From Sporomusaceae bacterium (GTDB taxonomy: Bacteria > Bacillota_C > Negativicutes > Sporomusales_B > UBA7701), in the NCBI GenBank assembly GCA_022839045.1, contig JALHDI010000088.1, positions 1 through 11,879 of the forward strand: a stretch of DNA of 11,879 bases. The letters run 5' to 3'. Positions 1 through 7,025 of this stretch are shown piece after piece. Made by a program: the position numbers and the translations under genes. The first letter of the stretch is position 1. The number at the start of each line of letters is the position of its first letter. A model generated the notes under the pieces. That model made no database searches. It worked only from the letters and a program-made list of their open reading frames with translations, and was not told the DNA's origin.

Positions 1-106
1 CGATGGCGGTCGGCTGGTCGCCCGTCGGGACGAAGGGGGCGACGACCTCGAACGGCCGGCCGCCTTCCTGATAGGTGTTTTTCAGTTTGGGGACGAGTGT
101 CGTCAT
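1..106 (-). CDS. uvrB: UvrB, excinuclease ABC subunit B (N-terminal fragment)
   Basis: Only the first 35 codons are inside the window; the gene runs off the left edge. The visible residues include the segment PFEVVAPFVPTGDQPTAI, which matches the conserved UvrB N-terminus (FxxxSxFxPxGDQPxAI) just before the Walker A helicase motif. UvrB is the damage-verifying helicase-like subunit of UvrABC nucleotide excision repair. The ATG start at 104-106 is supported by GAGG (112-115, complement) five bases upstream and by the SOS promoter behind it. The upstream minus-strand neighbour is a PDZ membrane protein gene; I recall this pairing (ctpA, PDZ protein, uvrB, uvrA) from other Firmicutes. Confidence in the family is high despite the short fragment. 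Confidence 0.9.
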   Translation of the reverse strand, partial: MTTLVPKLKNTYQEGGRPFEVVAPFVPTGDQPTAI

Positions 107-129
107 AACTGCCTCGCAAAGCTATTTTA

Positions 130-179
130 GAACAAATGTTCGTTGCTTCCATTGTACTACAGTACGTATGTTCGAGCAA
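130..179 (-). promoter_or_regulatory. SOS promoter of uvrB with two LexA boxes
   Basis: On the minus strand a -35 TTGCTC (174-179) and a -10 TACAAT (151-156) are separated by exactly 17 bases. A perfect GAAC-N4-GTTC box (130-141) lies just downstream of the -10. A second, one-mismatch box (GAACATACGTAC on the minus strand, 162-173) fills the spacer between -35 and -10. The consensus is the Gram-positive LexA box CGAACRNRYGTTYC. Both boxes are placed to block RNA polymerase, so uvrB should be induced by DNA damage. Confidence 0.85.
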
Positions 180-319
180 GCGGGTCGTGCATTTTCTGCC
201 ATTTTTCTTACAAAAACCCTGACATTATCTCTGACAAGCGGTCTGACAGATGCCCTGGCATTTGTGCACGAATTTTCCTTTTATGGAAAATAATTTATAG
301 AAATTATCAATTAATAATA

Positions 320-328
320 ATTATATCA
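320..328 (-). promoter_or_regulatory. Possible extended -10 promoter upstream of uvrB
   Basis: The minus strand reads TGATATAAT, a perfect extended -10 (TGnTATAAT), inside a markedly AT-rich patch (about 285-350) between the PDZ gene and uvrB. No good -35 is visible. It would start RNA near 313 and give uvrB a second, SOS-independent leader of about 200 bases. This is a motif match only. Confidence 0.35.
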
Positions 329-354
329 TATGTAGGGTGAAATAAGAATGATTT

Positions 355-1590
355 TCAACGCTTTCCGAATTTATTCTTCAGCCAGTCGAGCAGCCCGAAG
401 CGGCGGCCGACGAGCCGGGCGTAGTGCTGCTCGTAGCCCTCGGGGACGATGATGACCCCCAGGCGCCGCTCGCCGTCCGTGAAGCGGGCCGGGCGGCGGG
501 TGACGGCGCCGGCGCGGCTGACGGTGATATCGAACGCGTCGGGGGCGAAGCTGATGGCGCGGGCCAGTTCGAAAGCGTTGTCGACGGCGAGGCCGCCGAG
601 GTCGAGGATGATGTCGCCGGGCAGGAGGCCGGCCCGGCGGGCGGGGGTGGCGGCGACGGTGTCGAGGACCATGACGCCGCGCTCGGGGGGGACGAAGCGG
701 GGTTCGCCCCTCATCTCCCGGCGGTTGTCGAGCTGGACGAGCAGTTCGTGGCCCAGAGGCGACATCACGGCGGCGAAGAATTGCAGCCAGGCGTACTTGG
801 CCGACAGCACGGCCAGGCCGAGGAGGGCGAGGCTGTAGAGGGCGAGGTGGAAGGCGGACCGGCGGCGGCGCTCGGCGGGGGTGCTGGCGACGGCGATGTC
901 GCCGTAGCCGAGGGCGGCGACGACGGGAACCAGCGCGTAGTGCCACTCGTCGCCAACCGGCGGTTTGTCGGGCATCGGCAGCAGCGGCCACCAGTCGGGC
1001 ATTTTTATCATCCCCTCGGTCGTGTCGGGGACGAAGGCCAGCAGCAGGACGAGGGGCAACGGCCAGAAGTTCTGGAGGGTGAAGGCGCCGACGACGCGCC
1101 CGTCGTCGCGCTTGAGGATCATTGGGACGGCGCCGTAGCGGCCGCTGACGAAGATGAGGATGCTCTCGGTGACGTGCAGGGCGGCGACGAGGGCGATGAC
1201 CTGGGGCACGTTGACCTCCGGCCAGCCGAACAGGACGCTCGATAAGGCGACGAGGCCGCCGGCGTAGGCAAAGCACATGAAGCGGAGGTTGACGAGCATG
1301 AGGGCGATGACGACCGGCCAGATGTAGGCGAGGCCGAGGTGATTGAGGGGGACGCCGACGAAGGTCAGCACGAAGCTGCCGATGACGCCGCCGGCCGCGC
1401 CGATGGCCGCGGCGGCCGCGACCCGGCGGAGCACGCCGGGACCGGGGACGCCGAACATCTTAAGCTGGTCCTTCTGCATCTGCCAATACTGGAAGGCTAC
1501 CAGGCCAAGCACCAGCCAGAAGGTCAGGTCGAAAAAGACGAAGAAGACGCGGTAGGCGATGATGCCGAACAGGTCCAACCAAGGGTACAC
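355..1590 (-). CDS. Polytopic membrane protein with C-terminal PDZ domain (MinJ-like)
   Basis: This is a 411-residue protein. Hydrophobic stretches at about 8-36, 57-81, 84-101, 105-122, 127-149, 171-187, 217-236 and 246-276 suggest about eight membrane passes. They are followed by a PDZ domain at about 300-372 with the typical GLLPGDIILDLGG carboxylate-binding region, and a basic tail. The layout, several helices and then one PDZ domain, is that of Bacillus MinJ (a division-site and motility determinant) and related uncharacterised proteins beside uvrB or ctpA. The start is GTG at 1588-1590, supported by GAGGTGA (1595-1601, complement) four bases upstream. The stop is TGA at 355-357. Substrate and partner are unknown. 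MinJ function is inferred from architecture alone; a protease-partner or scaffold role is equally possible. Confidence 0.82.
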   Translation of the reverse strand: MYPWLDLFGIIAYRVFFVFFDLTFWLVLGLVAFQYWQMQKDQLKMFGVPGPGVLRRVAAAAAIGAAGGVIGSFVLTFVGVPLNHLGLAYIWPVVIALMLVNLRFMCFAYAGGLVALSSVLFGWPEVNVPQVIALVAALHVTESILIFVSGRYGAVPMILKRDDGRVVGAFTLQNFWPLPLVLLLAFVPDTTEGMIKMPDWWPLLPMPDKPPVGDEWHYALVPVVAALGYGDIAVASTPAERRRRSAFHLALYSLALLGLAVLSAKYAWLQFFAAVMSPLGHELLVQLDNRREMRGEPRFVPPERGVMVLDTVAATPARRAGLLPGDIILDLGGLAVDNAFELARAISFAPDAFDITVSRAGAVTRRPARFTDGERRLGVIIVPEGYEQHYARLVGRRFGLLDWLKNKFGKR

Positions 1591-1719
1591 GTCGTCACCT
1601 CGTTTTCAGGATGGAGAAACGCCGCTTATATCGTGCGGGCAAGAAAATATTATCACAAATGGGGTGCGGGTAGCAAACGGCGGGCGGGGAAAGCTATCTG
1701 TAGAAAAGGAGGGCGAACG
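1591..1719. promoter_or_regulatory. Divergent intergenic region between PDZ gene and rph-like gene
   Basis: These 129 bases separate two divergently transcribed genes and must hold both promoters. An AT-rich centre (1627-1660) contains a TATTAT (1648-1653) usable as a plus-strand -10, but the base string 17 upstream (CTTATA) is a weak -35. I see no convincing minus-strand promoter. I looked for a paired repeat like the rifamycin-associated element known upstream of rifamycin-inactivating genes and could not recognise one. A strong ribosome binding site, AAAGGAGGG (1705-1713), precedes the plus-strand gene. Confidence 0.4.
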
Positions 1720-4359
1720 ATGGGGCGTTATGTGTTGGATTTCGCGGCGGTGGACAGAGCCGACCTGGCCCACGCGGGCGGCAAGGGAGCCAACCTCGGC
1801 GAGCTGTGCCGCATCCCGGGGGTGGAGGTGCCGGCCGGGTTCTGCGTGACGACGGAGGCTTACGAGGAGCTTACGGCCGGGAGCGGCGAGTTCGCGGCGC
1901 TGCTGGCCGAGCTGCGCCGGGTGGACGCCGGGGCGCTGGAGGAGATAAGGACGCTGGGGCGGCGTATCCGCGGCCACCTGGAGAGCCTCGCCATCCCCGA
2001 GCGGGCGGCGGAGGAGATCGTCCGCGCCTGGCGGCGGACGGGGACGGAGCACGCCTATGCCGTGCGGTCGAGCGCGACGGCCGAGGACCTGCCGGGAGCG
2101 TCGTTCGCCGGTCAGCAGGACACTTATCTCAATGTGAAAGGGGAAAGCGAACTGCTCTACCATGTGAGGCGGTGCTGGGCGTCGCTGTTCACCGACCGGG
2201 CGATCGCCTACCGGGCAAAGGCCGGCTTCGACCACGACAAGGTGCGGCTGGCGGTGGTGGTGCAGCGAATGGTCTTCCCGGAGGTGTCGGGGATAATGTT
2301 CACCGCCGACCCGGTGAGCGGCAACCGCAAGGTGGTGTCGATCGACGCGGCCTTCGGGCTGGGCGAGGCGCTGGTGTCGGGGCTGGTGAGCGCCGATCTT
2401 TACAAGGTGCGGGGCGGGCGGATCGTGAAGCGGCAGGTGGCGGCCAAGAAGCTGGCGATATATCCTCTGCCGGACGGCGGCACGGAGGAGCGGGAGCTTC
2501 CCTCCGGACGGCAGCGCGAGCAGGCGCTGCCCGACGCGGCGATCGCGGAGCTGGCGGCGCTGGGCCGGGAGATCGAGACGCATTTCGGGCAGCCGCAGGA
2601 TATCGAGTGGGCGTGGGCCGAGGGACGGTTTTTCATCGTGCAGAGCCGGCCGATAACCACCCTCTACCCTCTGCCCGAGGCGGCCGGCGGCGCGCCGGGG
2701 GTATATGTGTCTTTCGGCCATGTGCAGATGATGACCGATCCGATCAGGCCGCTGGGGATGTCGATCTGGGAGAACACGATGGAGGCGGTGGACAATCGCT
2801 GGGTGCCGGTGGCGGCCGGGGGGCGGATGTATATCGACATCACCGATTCGCTGGCCACGTGGCTGGGCCGCAAGACGGCGCCGGCGATGTACAGCAAGTC
2901 GGACGCGCTGATAGCGAGCGCGATCGCCGAGGTGCTCCGCCGGCGCGATTTCGTCGCTTCGCTGCGGCCGCGCAAGCGGGCGAAGGGCGGGAAGTCTTAC
3001 ATGAAGAAGAGCCTGGCGATGATGGCGGGGTCGGTGTTCGAGATGCTGTTCAGGGAGAAGATGGAGATTCCCGACACGGCGGCGGTCGGCGCGCGGGTCA
3101 TCGGCAACCTGCGCCGCGAGCTGGCCCGGCGGTCGGGGACGGAACGGGTGGAGTTCATCGCCAGCGAGTTCAATATGAGTTTCGAGGATGTTATCGGCGA
3201 GATCGGCAAGCCGGTGTTTGCGGCCTGGATGGCGTCGATGCTGATCGGCTGGCTGGCGCGGCACTGGCTGGGCGAGCCGTCGCCGCTCGACGAGCTGACG
3301 AAGTCGGCGCCGGGGAACGTTTCGTCCGAGATGGGCCTGGAGCTGGGCGACCTGGCGGACGTCATCCGCCCTTACCCCGCGGCGCTGGCGTACATGCAGG
3401 AGGCGGACGACGCCACCTTCCTGGACGGCCTGGGACGGGTGGAGGGCGGCGACGTCGTCCGGCCGGCGTTCGCAGCTTTCCTGCGCAAGTACGGCATGCG
3501 CTGCCCGGGCGAGATCGACATCACCCGGTCGCGCTGGCGGGAACGGCCTACGCAGCTGGTGCCGGCAATCGCCAGCCACATCCAGAGCACCGAGCCGGGC
3601 GAGCACCGGCGGAAGTTCGCCGAGGGGCGGGCGGACGCCGAGCGGGCGGCACAGGAGCTGAGGCGGCGGCTGAAGCGGAAGCTCGGCGGCGGGGTGAAGG
3701 CACGGATCATGGGCAGGCTGGTGCGGACGTACCGGGAGTTCATCGGCCTGAGGGAGTACCCGAAGTATCTGATGGTGAGCCTGCTGGACGAGTGCAAGCA
3801 GGCGATCATGGCGGAGGCGGATAAGCTGGCGGCGCGGGGGGTGATCGAGCGGGCGGAGGACGTTTTCTACCTGACGCTCGACGAGCTCAAGACGGCGGTG
3901 GCGACCGGCCGGGCCGACAAGGCCAGGATCGCCGCGCTGCGGGAGAAGTACGCGGAGTACGAGAAGCTGAAGCCGCCGCGGGTGCTGACGAGCGAGGGCG
4001 AGGCGTTCGCCGGCTCGTACGCGCCGCGCGACCTGCCGCCGGGGGCGCTGGCGGGCATGCCAGTGTCGGCCGGGACGGTGGAAGGGCGGGCGCGGGTGGT
4101 GACGAAGCTGGAGGAGGCCGACCTGGAGCGGGGCGATATCCTGGTGGCGCCGTTCACCGACCCGGGCTGGACGCCGCTGTTCGTGTCGGCCAGCGGGCTG
4201 GTGACCGAGGTGGGCGGGCTGATGACCCACGGGGCGGTGGTGGCCCGCGAGTACGGCATCCCGGCGGTGGTGGGCGTGGATGACGCGACGGAGAAGATCC
4301 ATGACGGTGACAGGATACGGGTGGACGGGACGCGGGGAATTGTGGAGGTGCTGCATTAG
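1720..4359 (+). CDS. rph: Rifamycin phosphotransferase-type dikinase (Rph / PEP synthase family)
   Basis: This is an 879-residue protein. The N-terminal ATP-grasp domain (PPDK_N, about 10-315) carries K22 in GGKGAN, R116 in AVRSSATAEDLP, E296 in PQDIEW and Q308/R310 in FIVQSRPITT. A long middle domain (about 320-760) follows. The C-terminal swivelling His domain (about 775-875) has the catalytic H837 in GGLMTHGAVVAREYG. The protein ends right after the His domain and has no C-terminal PEP/pyruvate-binding barrel. This is the order of Listeria Rph, which moves the ATP beta-phosphate to rifampicin, and not of E. coli PpsA. Many blocks match Listeria Rph as I remember it (RCWASLFTDRAI, EMGLEL, ADVIRPYPA, FIGLREYPKY). 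ATG at 1720 is chosen for AAAGGAGGG six bases upstream; the open frame extends upstream to 1339 only by chance. It is monocistronic. Databases often label such proteins PEP synthase. Actual rifamycin activity is inferred. Confidence 0.85.
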   Translation: MGRYVLDFAAVDRADLAHAGGKGANLGELCRIPGVEVPAGFCVTTEAYEELTAGSGEFAALLAELRRVDAGALEEIRTLGRRIRGHLESLAIPERAAEEIVRAWRRTGTEHAYAVRSSATAEDLPGASFAGQQDTYLNVKGESELLYHVRRCWASLFTDRAIAYRAKAGFDHDKVRLAVVVQRMVFPEVSGIMFTADPVSGNRKVVSIDAAFGLGEALVSGLVSADLYKVRGGRIVKRQVAAKKLAIYPLPDGGTEERELPSGRQREQALPDAAIAELAALGREIETHFGQPQDIEWAWAEGRFFIVQSRPITTLYPLPEAAGGAPGVYVSFGHVQMMTDPIRPLGMSIWENTMEAVDNRWVPVAAGGRMYIDITDSLATWLGRKTAPAMYSKSDALIASAIAEVLRRRDFVASLRPRKRAKGGKSYMKKSLAMMAGSVFEMLFREKMEIPDTAAVGARVIGNLRRELARRSGTERVEFIASEFNMSFEDVIGEIGKPVFAAWMASMLIGWLARHWLGEPSPLDELTKSAPGNVSSEMGLELGDLADVIRPYPAALAYMQEADDATFLDGLGRVEGGDVVRPAFAAFLRKYGMRCPGEIDITRSRWRERPTQLVPAIASHIQSTEPGEHRRKFAEGRADAERAAQELRRRLKRKLGGGVKARIMGRLVRTYREFIGLREYPKYLMVSLLDECKQAIMAEADKLAARGVIERAEDVFYLTLDELKTAVATGRADKARIAALREKYAEYEKLKPPRVLTSEGEAFAGSYAPRDLPPGALAGMPVSAGTVEGRARVVTKLEEADLERGDILVAPFTDPGWTPLFVSASGLVTEVGGLMTHGAVVAREYGIPAVVGVDDATEKIHDGDRIRVDGTRGIVEVLH

Positions 4360-4405
4360 GTTGGGGCGGCGTGCGGGGGAGCGGCCTTTTGCGAGGCGGC
4401 TCTCC

Positions 4406-4440
4406 AAGTAAAAGGACACCGTCAAGTTTTGACGGTGTCC
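4406..4440 (-). terminator. Terminator after the TPR-methyltransferase gene
   Basis: A perfect 12-bp stem (GGACACCGTCAA / TTGACGGTGTCC, 4414-4440) with a 3-base loop is followed on the minus strand by TTTTACTT (4406-4413). It lies about 50 bases beyond the stop of the methyltransferase gene. It also sits 54 bases after the plus-strand rph-like stop, but no T-tract follows on that side, so it may only partly stop the rph transcript. Its core recurs in the terminator at 10108-10142. Confidence 0.75.
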
Positions 4441-4488
4441 CGCGCATCTCATATCTTTTGGGCCATCATGATCTATATTTTTCGGCAT

Positions 4489-5973
4489 CTATCTTTTTCG
4501 GCAATAAAATTCCATTCTCCCTCCTCCTTCGTTTGAACCGCAGATTTCCATGATTTCAAAGCCTGCCTCTTTTAAGTAGTCAATCATCACGTCTTTTGTA
4601 AAATACGACAAGTGAGCTGTTACATGCCAGAAAATGTTGTTCTCTTTCATTTTTTTGCCGAATAAGGTGTCCTGTATCGGGGTCGAAACGACTAAAATCC
4701 CGTTATCTTTTACTAATTTGTTAATTTGCCGCAAATCCGCCAGCGGCTTTTGCAAGTGCTCTATTACTTCAAATAAAGTAACTACGTCGTACGTTCTGTC
4801 TTCTTGGAAAGAATAGAAATTTTCATGAATCAGTTCTAAAGCGAACTTTTCTTTTGCGTATTGACAATCTTCCTGCGTCAACTCCAGCCCTTCCGCCCGC
4901 CACCCCCTGTCTAGCGCCGTGCCGGTAAAAGTGCCGATACCTGTTCCAATATCAAGCAGCGTTTTTACGCCCCCGGCATATCTTTCTATTTTCTCGAGCC
5001 GCCTATTGGCCATACTCACTAAAAACTCAAATCTGTCGTCGATATTGCCGTATATGCCGCCAAATTTTTCTTTTGCGATGATCGAGTAATATTGGTTCAA
5101 GCTGTCTTCCGCCGGCATCGGGTTTGCGTAGATCAGCCCGCAGCGGTTACATTTGACCCATATTCTGATCGGATTGATCAACTCTTTATTGTCCTCGGAG
5201 ATTGATTGGTTGGAGATGTTGACTATCGCAAAATTCTCATGGCCGCAACCGATACAATTTACCTGTTTTTCGTTATAGGTATATTGATATTTCGATTTTC
5301 TATGTTTTATATCGGCCAGACCGTTATCTATTTCTAAAGCTTTTTTGTGATATTTCAGCGCGTTATCAAAGTCGTCTATGCCGTTTGCCGCCAGCGCCAG
5401 GCAATAATTTACGCTTGCGTTATTCTCGTCTATTTGCGTAAGCCAGTAATGACATATTGCAATGGCGGCCCCATATTCTCCGTTCCTGATTTTCTTTTGT
5501 ATATCTTGACCAATTTTGTTGTGGTCTTTCCGGGCAAAATCGCTCAGCGTTTCTCCGTCCAAAGGGCTGTCGAAAAAATGATTTATCCTTTGACTCTCAG
5601 GGGCCGCTTGGCGCGATTCAAGGTCGCTTATTATTACTGCGGTATCATTTTTCTGCTCGGGCGTTTTCGCTGCATCCCGCGCCATTTTATAATATTGCAG
5701 CGCTTTGGGGTCTGCTTTCGCCGTATACAAGTATCCCAGATTATACAGCAGGTCGAAGTTTTCAGCGTCGTGCTCCAATCCCGTCAGCAGGTGCTTTTCC
5801 GCTTCGTCGAGCTTCCCTTCCATGATGGCCATTACTCCCAGGATGGAGTAGATTTCTATGTCGTGGGCAACCCGCTTTTTATACTCTTCCAGGATAGCCT
5901 TGGCATGCTCAAGTTGCCCCTGTTCGATCAACCGTTTCAGTTCGTCTTTTAGTTTATTGCCACGATCAAGCAC
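4489..5973 (-). CDS. TPR-repeat / zinc-ribbon / SAM-dependent methyltransferase fusion
   Basis: This is a 494-residue cytosolic protein. Residues about 5-100 and 155-225 are helical TPR-like repeats (for example GKLDEAEKHLLTGLEHDAEN and DFDNALKYHKKALEID). A four-cysteine knuckle follows (C240-x2-C243, C275-x2-C278), as often precedes Methyltransf_23-type domains. The class I methyltransferase domain (about 325-494) shows motif I LLDIGTGIG (339-347), an acidic strand-2 end AEGLELT, FEVIEHL (401-407) and VVSTP. The acceptor is unknown; related TPR-methyltransferases occur in glycan or flagellar modification loci. GTG at 5971-5973 is the first start after an in-frame TGA, but it has no properly spaced Shine-Dalgarno: GGTGA abuts it. 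A later start or a truncated 5' end is possible. The gene is visibly AT-richer than its neighbours, with AT-ending codons, suggesting horizontal transfer. Confidence 0.8.
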   Translation of the reverse strand: MLDRGNKLKDELKRLIEQGQLEHAKAILEEYKKRVAHDIEIYSILGVMAIMEGKLDEAEKHLLTGLEHDAENFDLLYNLGYLYTAKADPKALQYYKMARDAAKTPEQKNDTAVIISDLESRQAAPESQRINHFFDSPLDGETLSDFARKDHNKIGQDIQKKIRNGEYGAAIAICHYWLTQIDENNASVNYCLALAANGIDDFDNALKYHKKALEIDNGLADIKHRKSKYQYTYNEKQVNCIGCGHENFAIVNISNQSISEDNKELINPIRIWVKCNRCGLIYANPMPAEDSLNQYYSIIAKEKFGGIYGNIDDRFEFLVSMANRRLEKIERYAGGVKTLLDIGTGIGTFTGTALDRGWRAEGLELTQEDCQYAKEKFALELIHENFYSFQEDRTYDVVTLFEVIEHLQKPLADLRQINKLVKDNGILVVSTPIQDTLFGKKMKENNIFWHVTAHLSYFTKDVMIDYLKEAGFEIMEICGSNEGGGRMEFYCRKR

Positions 5974-6105
5974 TCACCGTCACGTCCGTTCTGTAATAAT
6001 TTTTCGCTGTTGTTGGTTACGGATCGGGGGCAAGGGGGAAGCGTTTGGTGACCAGCGGGAAATTGCGCTGTCCGTCAACAGGCTGCCGCTGTCGATTCTA
6101 TTACG

Positions 6106-6134
6106 ATTATATAACTACTTTGCGTTTCTTTCTA
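6106..6134 (-). promoter_or_regulatory. Sigma-A-type promoter for the methyltransferase gene
   Basis: On the minus strand, -35 TAGAAA (6129-6134) and -10 TATAAT (6106-6111) are 17 bases apart. RNA would begin near 6099 and leave a leader of about 125 bases before the GTG start at 5973. The leader has no obvious small ORF with a ribosome binding site and no terminator that I can see. Confidence 0.6.
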
Positions 6135-6188
6135 GAAAAAACGGTGAAGAAGCAGTTTCCGCGAGTTAATTTGTCGAACCCGGACAGC

Positions 6189-6213
6189 AAAAGGACGGGG
6201 GTTGCCCCTGTCC
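6189..6213 (-). terminator. Terminator after the frameshifted gene
   Basis: On the minus strand GGAC-A-GGGG, loop CAAC, CCCC-GTCC forms an 8-bp GC-rich hairpin with one bulged A (6193-6213), followed by TTTTG (6189-6192). It lies 13 bases past the TGA at 6227-6229. An outer pair GGACAG (6182-6187) / CTGTCC (6208-6213) gives a competing fold, reminiscent of REP-like elements. The T-tract is short, so termination strength is uncertain. Confidence 0.55.
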
Positions 6214-6226
6214 AGGTACGGTATTC

Positions 6227-6569
6227 TCAGGCGTACCGCAGAACGGCTTCGCCGACTTGCTCCTTGCTTTCGATGACGCGGATGGTGCTGTCAATCCGGG
6301 CGGCGATCTGGTGCGACAGCTTGATTTCGCCGATCTGAACGATGCTTTCGTCGTTTTTGGCTGTAGGATGAGTGGGTCATCCTGACGTCGAATTCGCTGA
6401 GCGCGGCGACAGTGCCCAGCATGGTCTTGCAGGCGGCGGCCATTTTGGCCTCGCTGGCCAGCAGCTTGTCGAAATTGCCGAGCACCCGCTGGTGGATCGG
6501 GTAGGCGACCCGGATGGGGCCGGTCGGCGCTTCCTCGCAGGGCGCGTTTTTCCTGAAGATGTTGAACAT
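6227..6569 (-). pseudogene. Small frameshifted gene, possible chemoreceptor-like fragment
   Basis: Translation starts at ATG 6567-6569 with an excellent AAGGAGGC (6578-6585, complement). The protein begins MFNIFRKNAPCEEAPTG and runs well to SEFDVRMTHSSYSQ, then becomes an arginine-rich out-of-frame tail ending near 6291. Removing one base from the A5 run (T5 at 6354-6358) restores a natural-looking frame, NDESIVQIGEIKLSHQIAARIDS onward (in two parts: NDESIVQIGEIKL, SHQIAARIDS), ending ...EQVGEAVLRYA at TGA 6227-6229. The span of 343 bases is one more than a multiple of three, giving about 113 residues if repaired. The LSEFDV segment weakly recalls the region before the signalling domain of some cytoplasmic methyl-accepting proteins, but no MCP hairpin tip is present. 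The cause could be a sequencing error, decay or slippage. Function is unknown. Confidence 0.6.
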
Positions 6570-6626
6570 GGTTTCTTGCCTCCTTGGGGCGGGGGACGGC
6601 ATCACTATAACGTCAGGAGGGGTAAT

Positions 6627-7010
6627 ATGAGGATCAAGTTGAGCAGCGTGTTCGTGGATGATCAGGAGAAAGCCTTGAAGTTTTATACCGAGGTGCTGGG
6701 GTTCAAAAAGAAAAACGACATCCCGCTGGGGGATGCCCGGTGGCTGACGGTCGTGTCGCCTGACGCGCCCGACGAGGTCGAGCTCGTCCTCGAACCGAAC
6801 GGCAACCCGGCGGCCCAGGTTTACCAGAAAGCAATCTACGACCAGGGCATACCTATTACGGCCTTCGCCAGCGGCAATATCGCCAGGGAATACGACCGCC
6901 TGCTCAAGCTCGGCGTCACATTCACCATGCCCCCCACCAAGACCGGCCCCGTCACTATCGCCGTCTTCGACGACACCTGCGGGAATCTGATCCAGATTTA
7001 CGAGGGGTGA
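6627..7010 (+). CDS. VOC (glyoxalase/bleomycin-resistance fold) family protein
   Basis: This is a 127-residue protein with the two beta-alpha-beta modules of the vicinal-oxygen-chelate superfamily. Module one starts SSVFVDDQEKALKFYTEVLGF and ends EVELVLEPNG. Module two contains ITAFASGNIAREYDRLLKLGVTF and ends FDDTCGNLIQIYEG. The whole protein has no histidine, so the usual His/Glu metal site of glyoxalase I is absent and classic glyoxalase activity is unlikely. A ligand-binding or different catalytic role is possible. The start at 6627 is supported by AGGAGG (6615-6620) six bases upstream. Only 57 bases separate it from the divergent small gene, so promoter space is cramped: a TATAAC at 6606-6611 lies too close to the ribosome binding site to be convincing. 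It is convergent with the next gene, 15 bases apart. Confidence 0.85.
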   Translation: MRIKLSSVFVDDQEKALKFYTEVLGFKKKNDIPLGDARWLTVVSPDAPDEVELVLEPNGNPAAQVYQKAIYDQGIPITAFASGNIAREYDRLLKLGVTFTMPPTKTGPVTIAVFDDTCGNLIQIYEG

Positions 7011-7025
7011 GGGGGGATGGCTACT

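Noticed and set aside
424..1245. Plus-strand open frame over the PDZ gene
   Set aside because: Glycine/glutamate/aspartate-rich shadow of the membrane protein gene, with no family resemblance.
1339..1719. Upstream extension of the rph-like reading frame
   Set aside because: It runs antisense to the PDZ gene, lacks family similarity, and a strong ribosome binding site sits directly before the ATG at 1720.
1600..1719. Rifamycin-associated element upstream of the rph-like gene
   Set aside because: No convincing long inverted repeat of that kind could be found in the intergenic region.
1606..4488. 960-codon open frame on the minus strand
   Set aside because: It is the complement of the GC-rich rph-like gene, with arginine/histidine/proline-rich composition and no known domain; typical of shadow frames in high-GC DNA.
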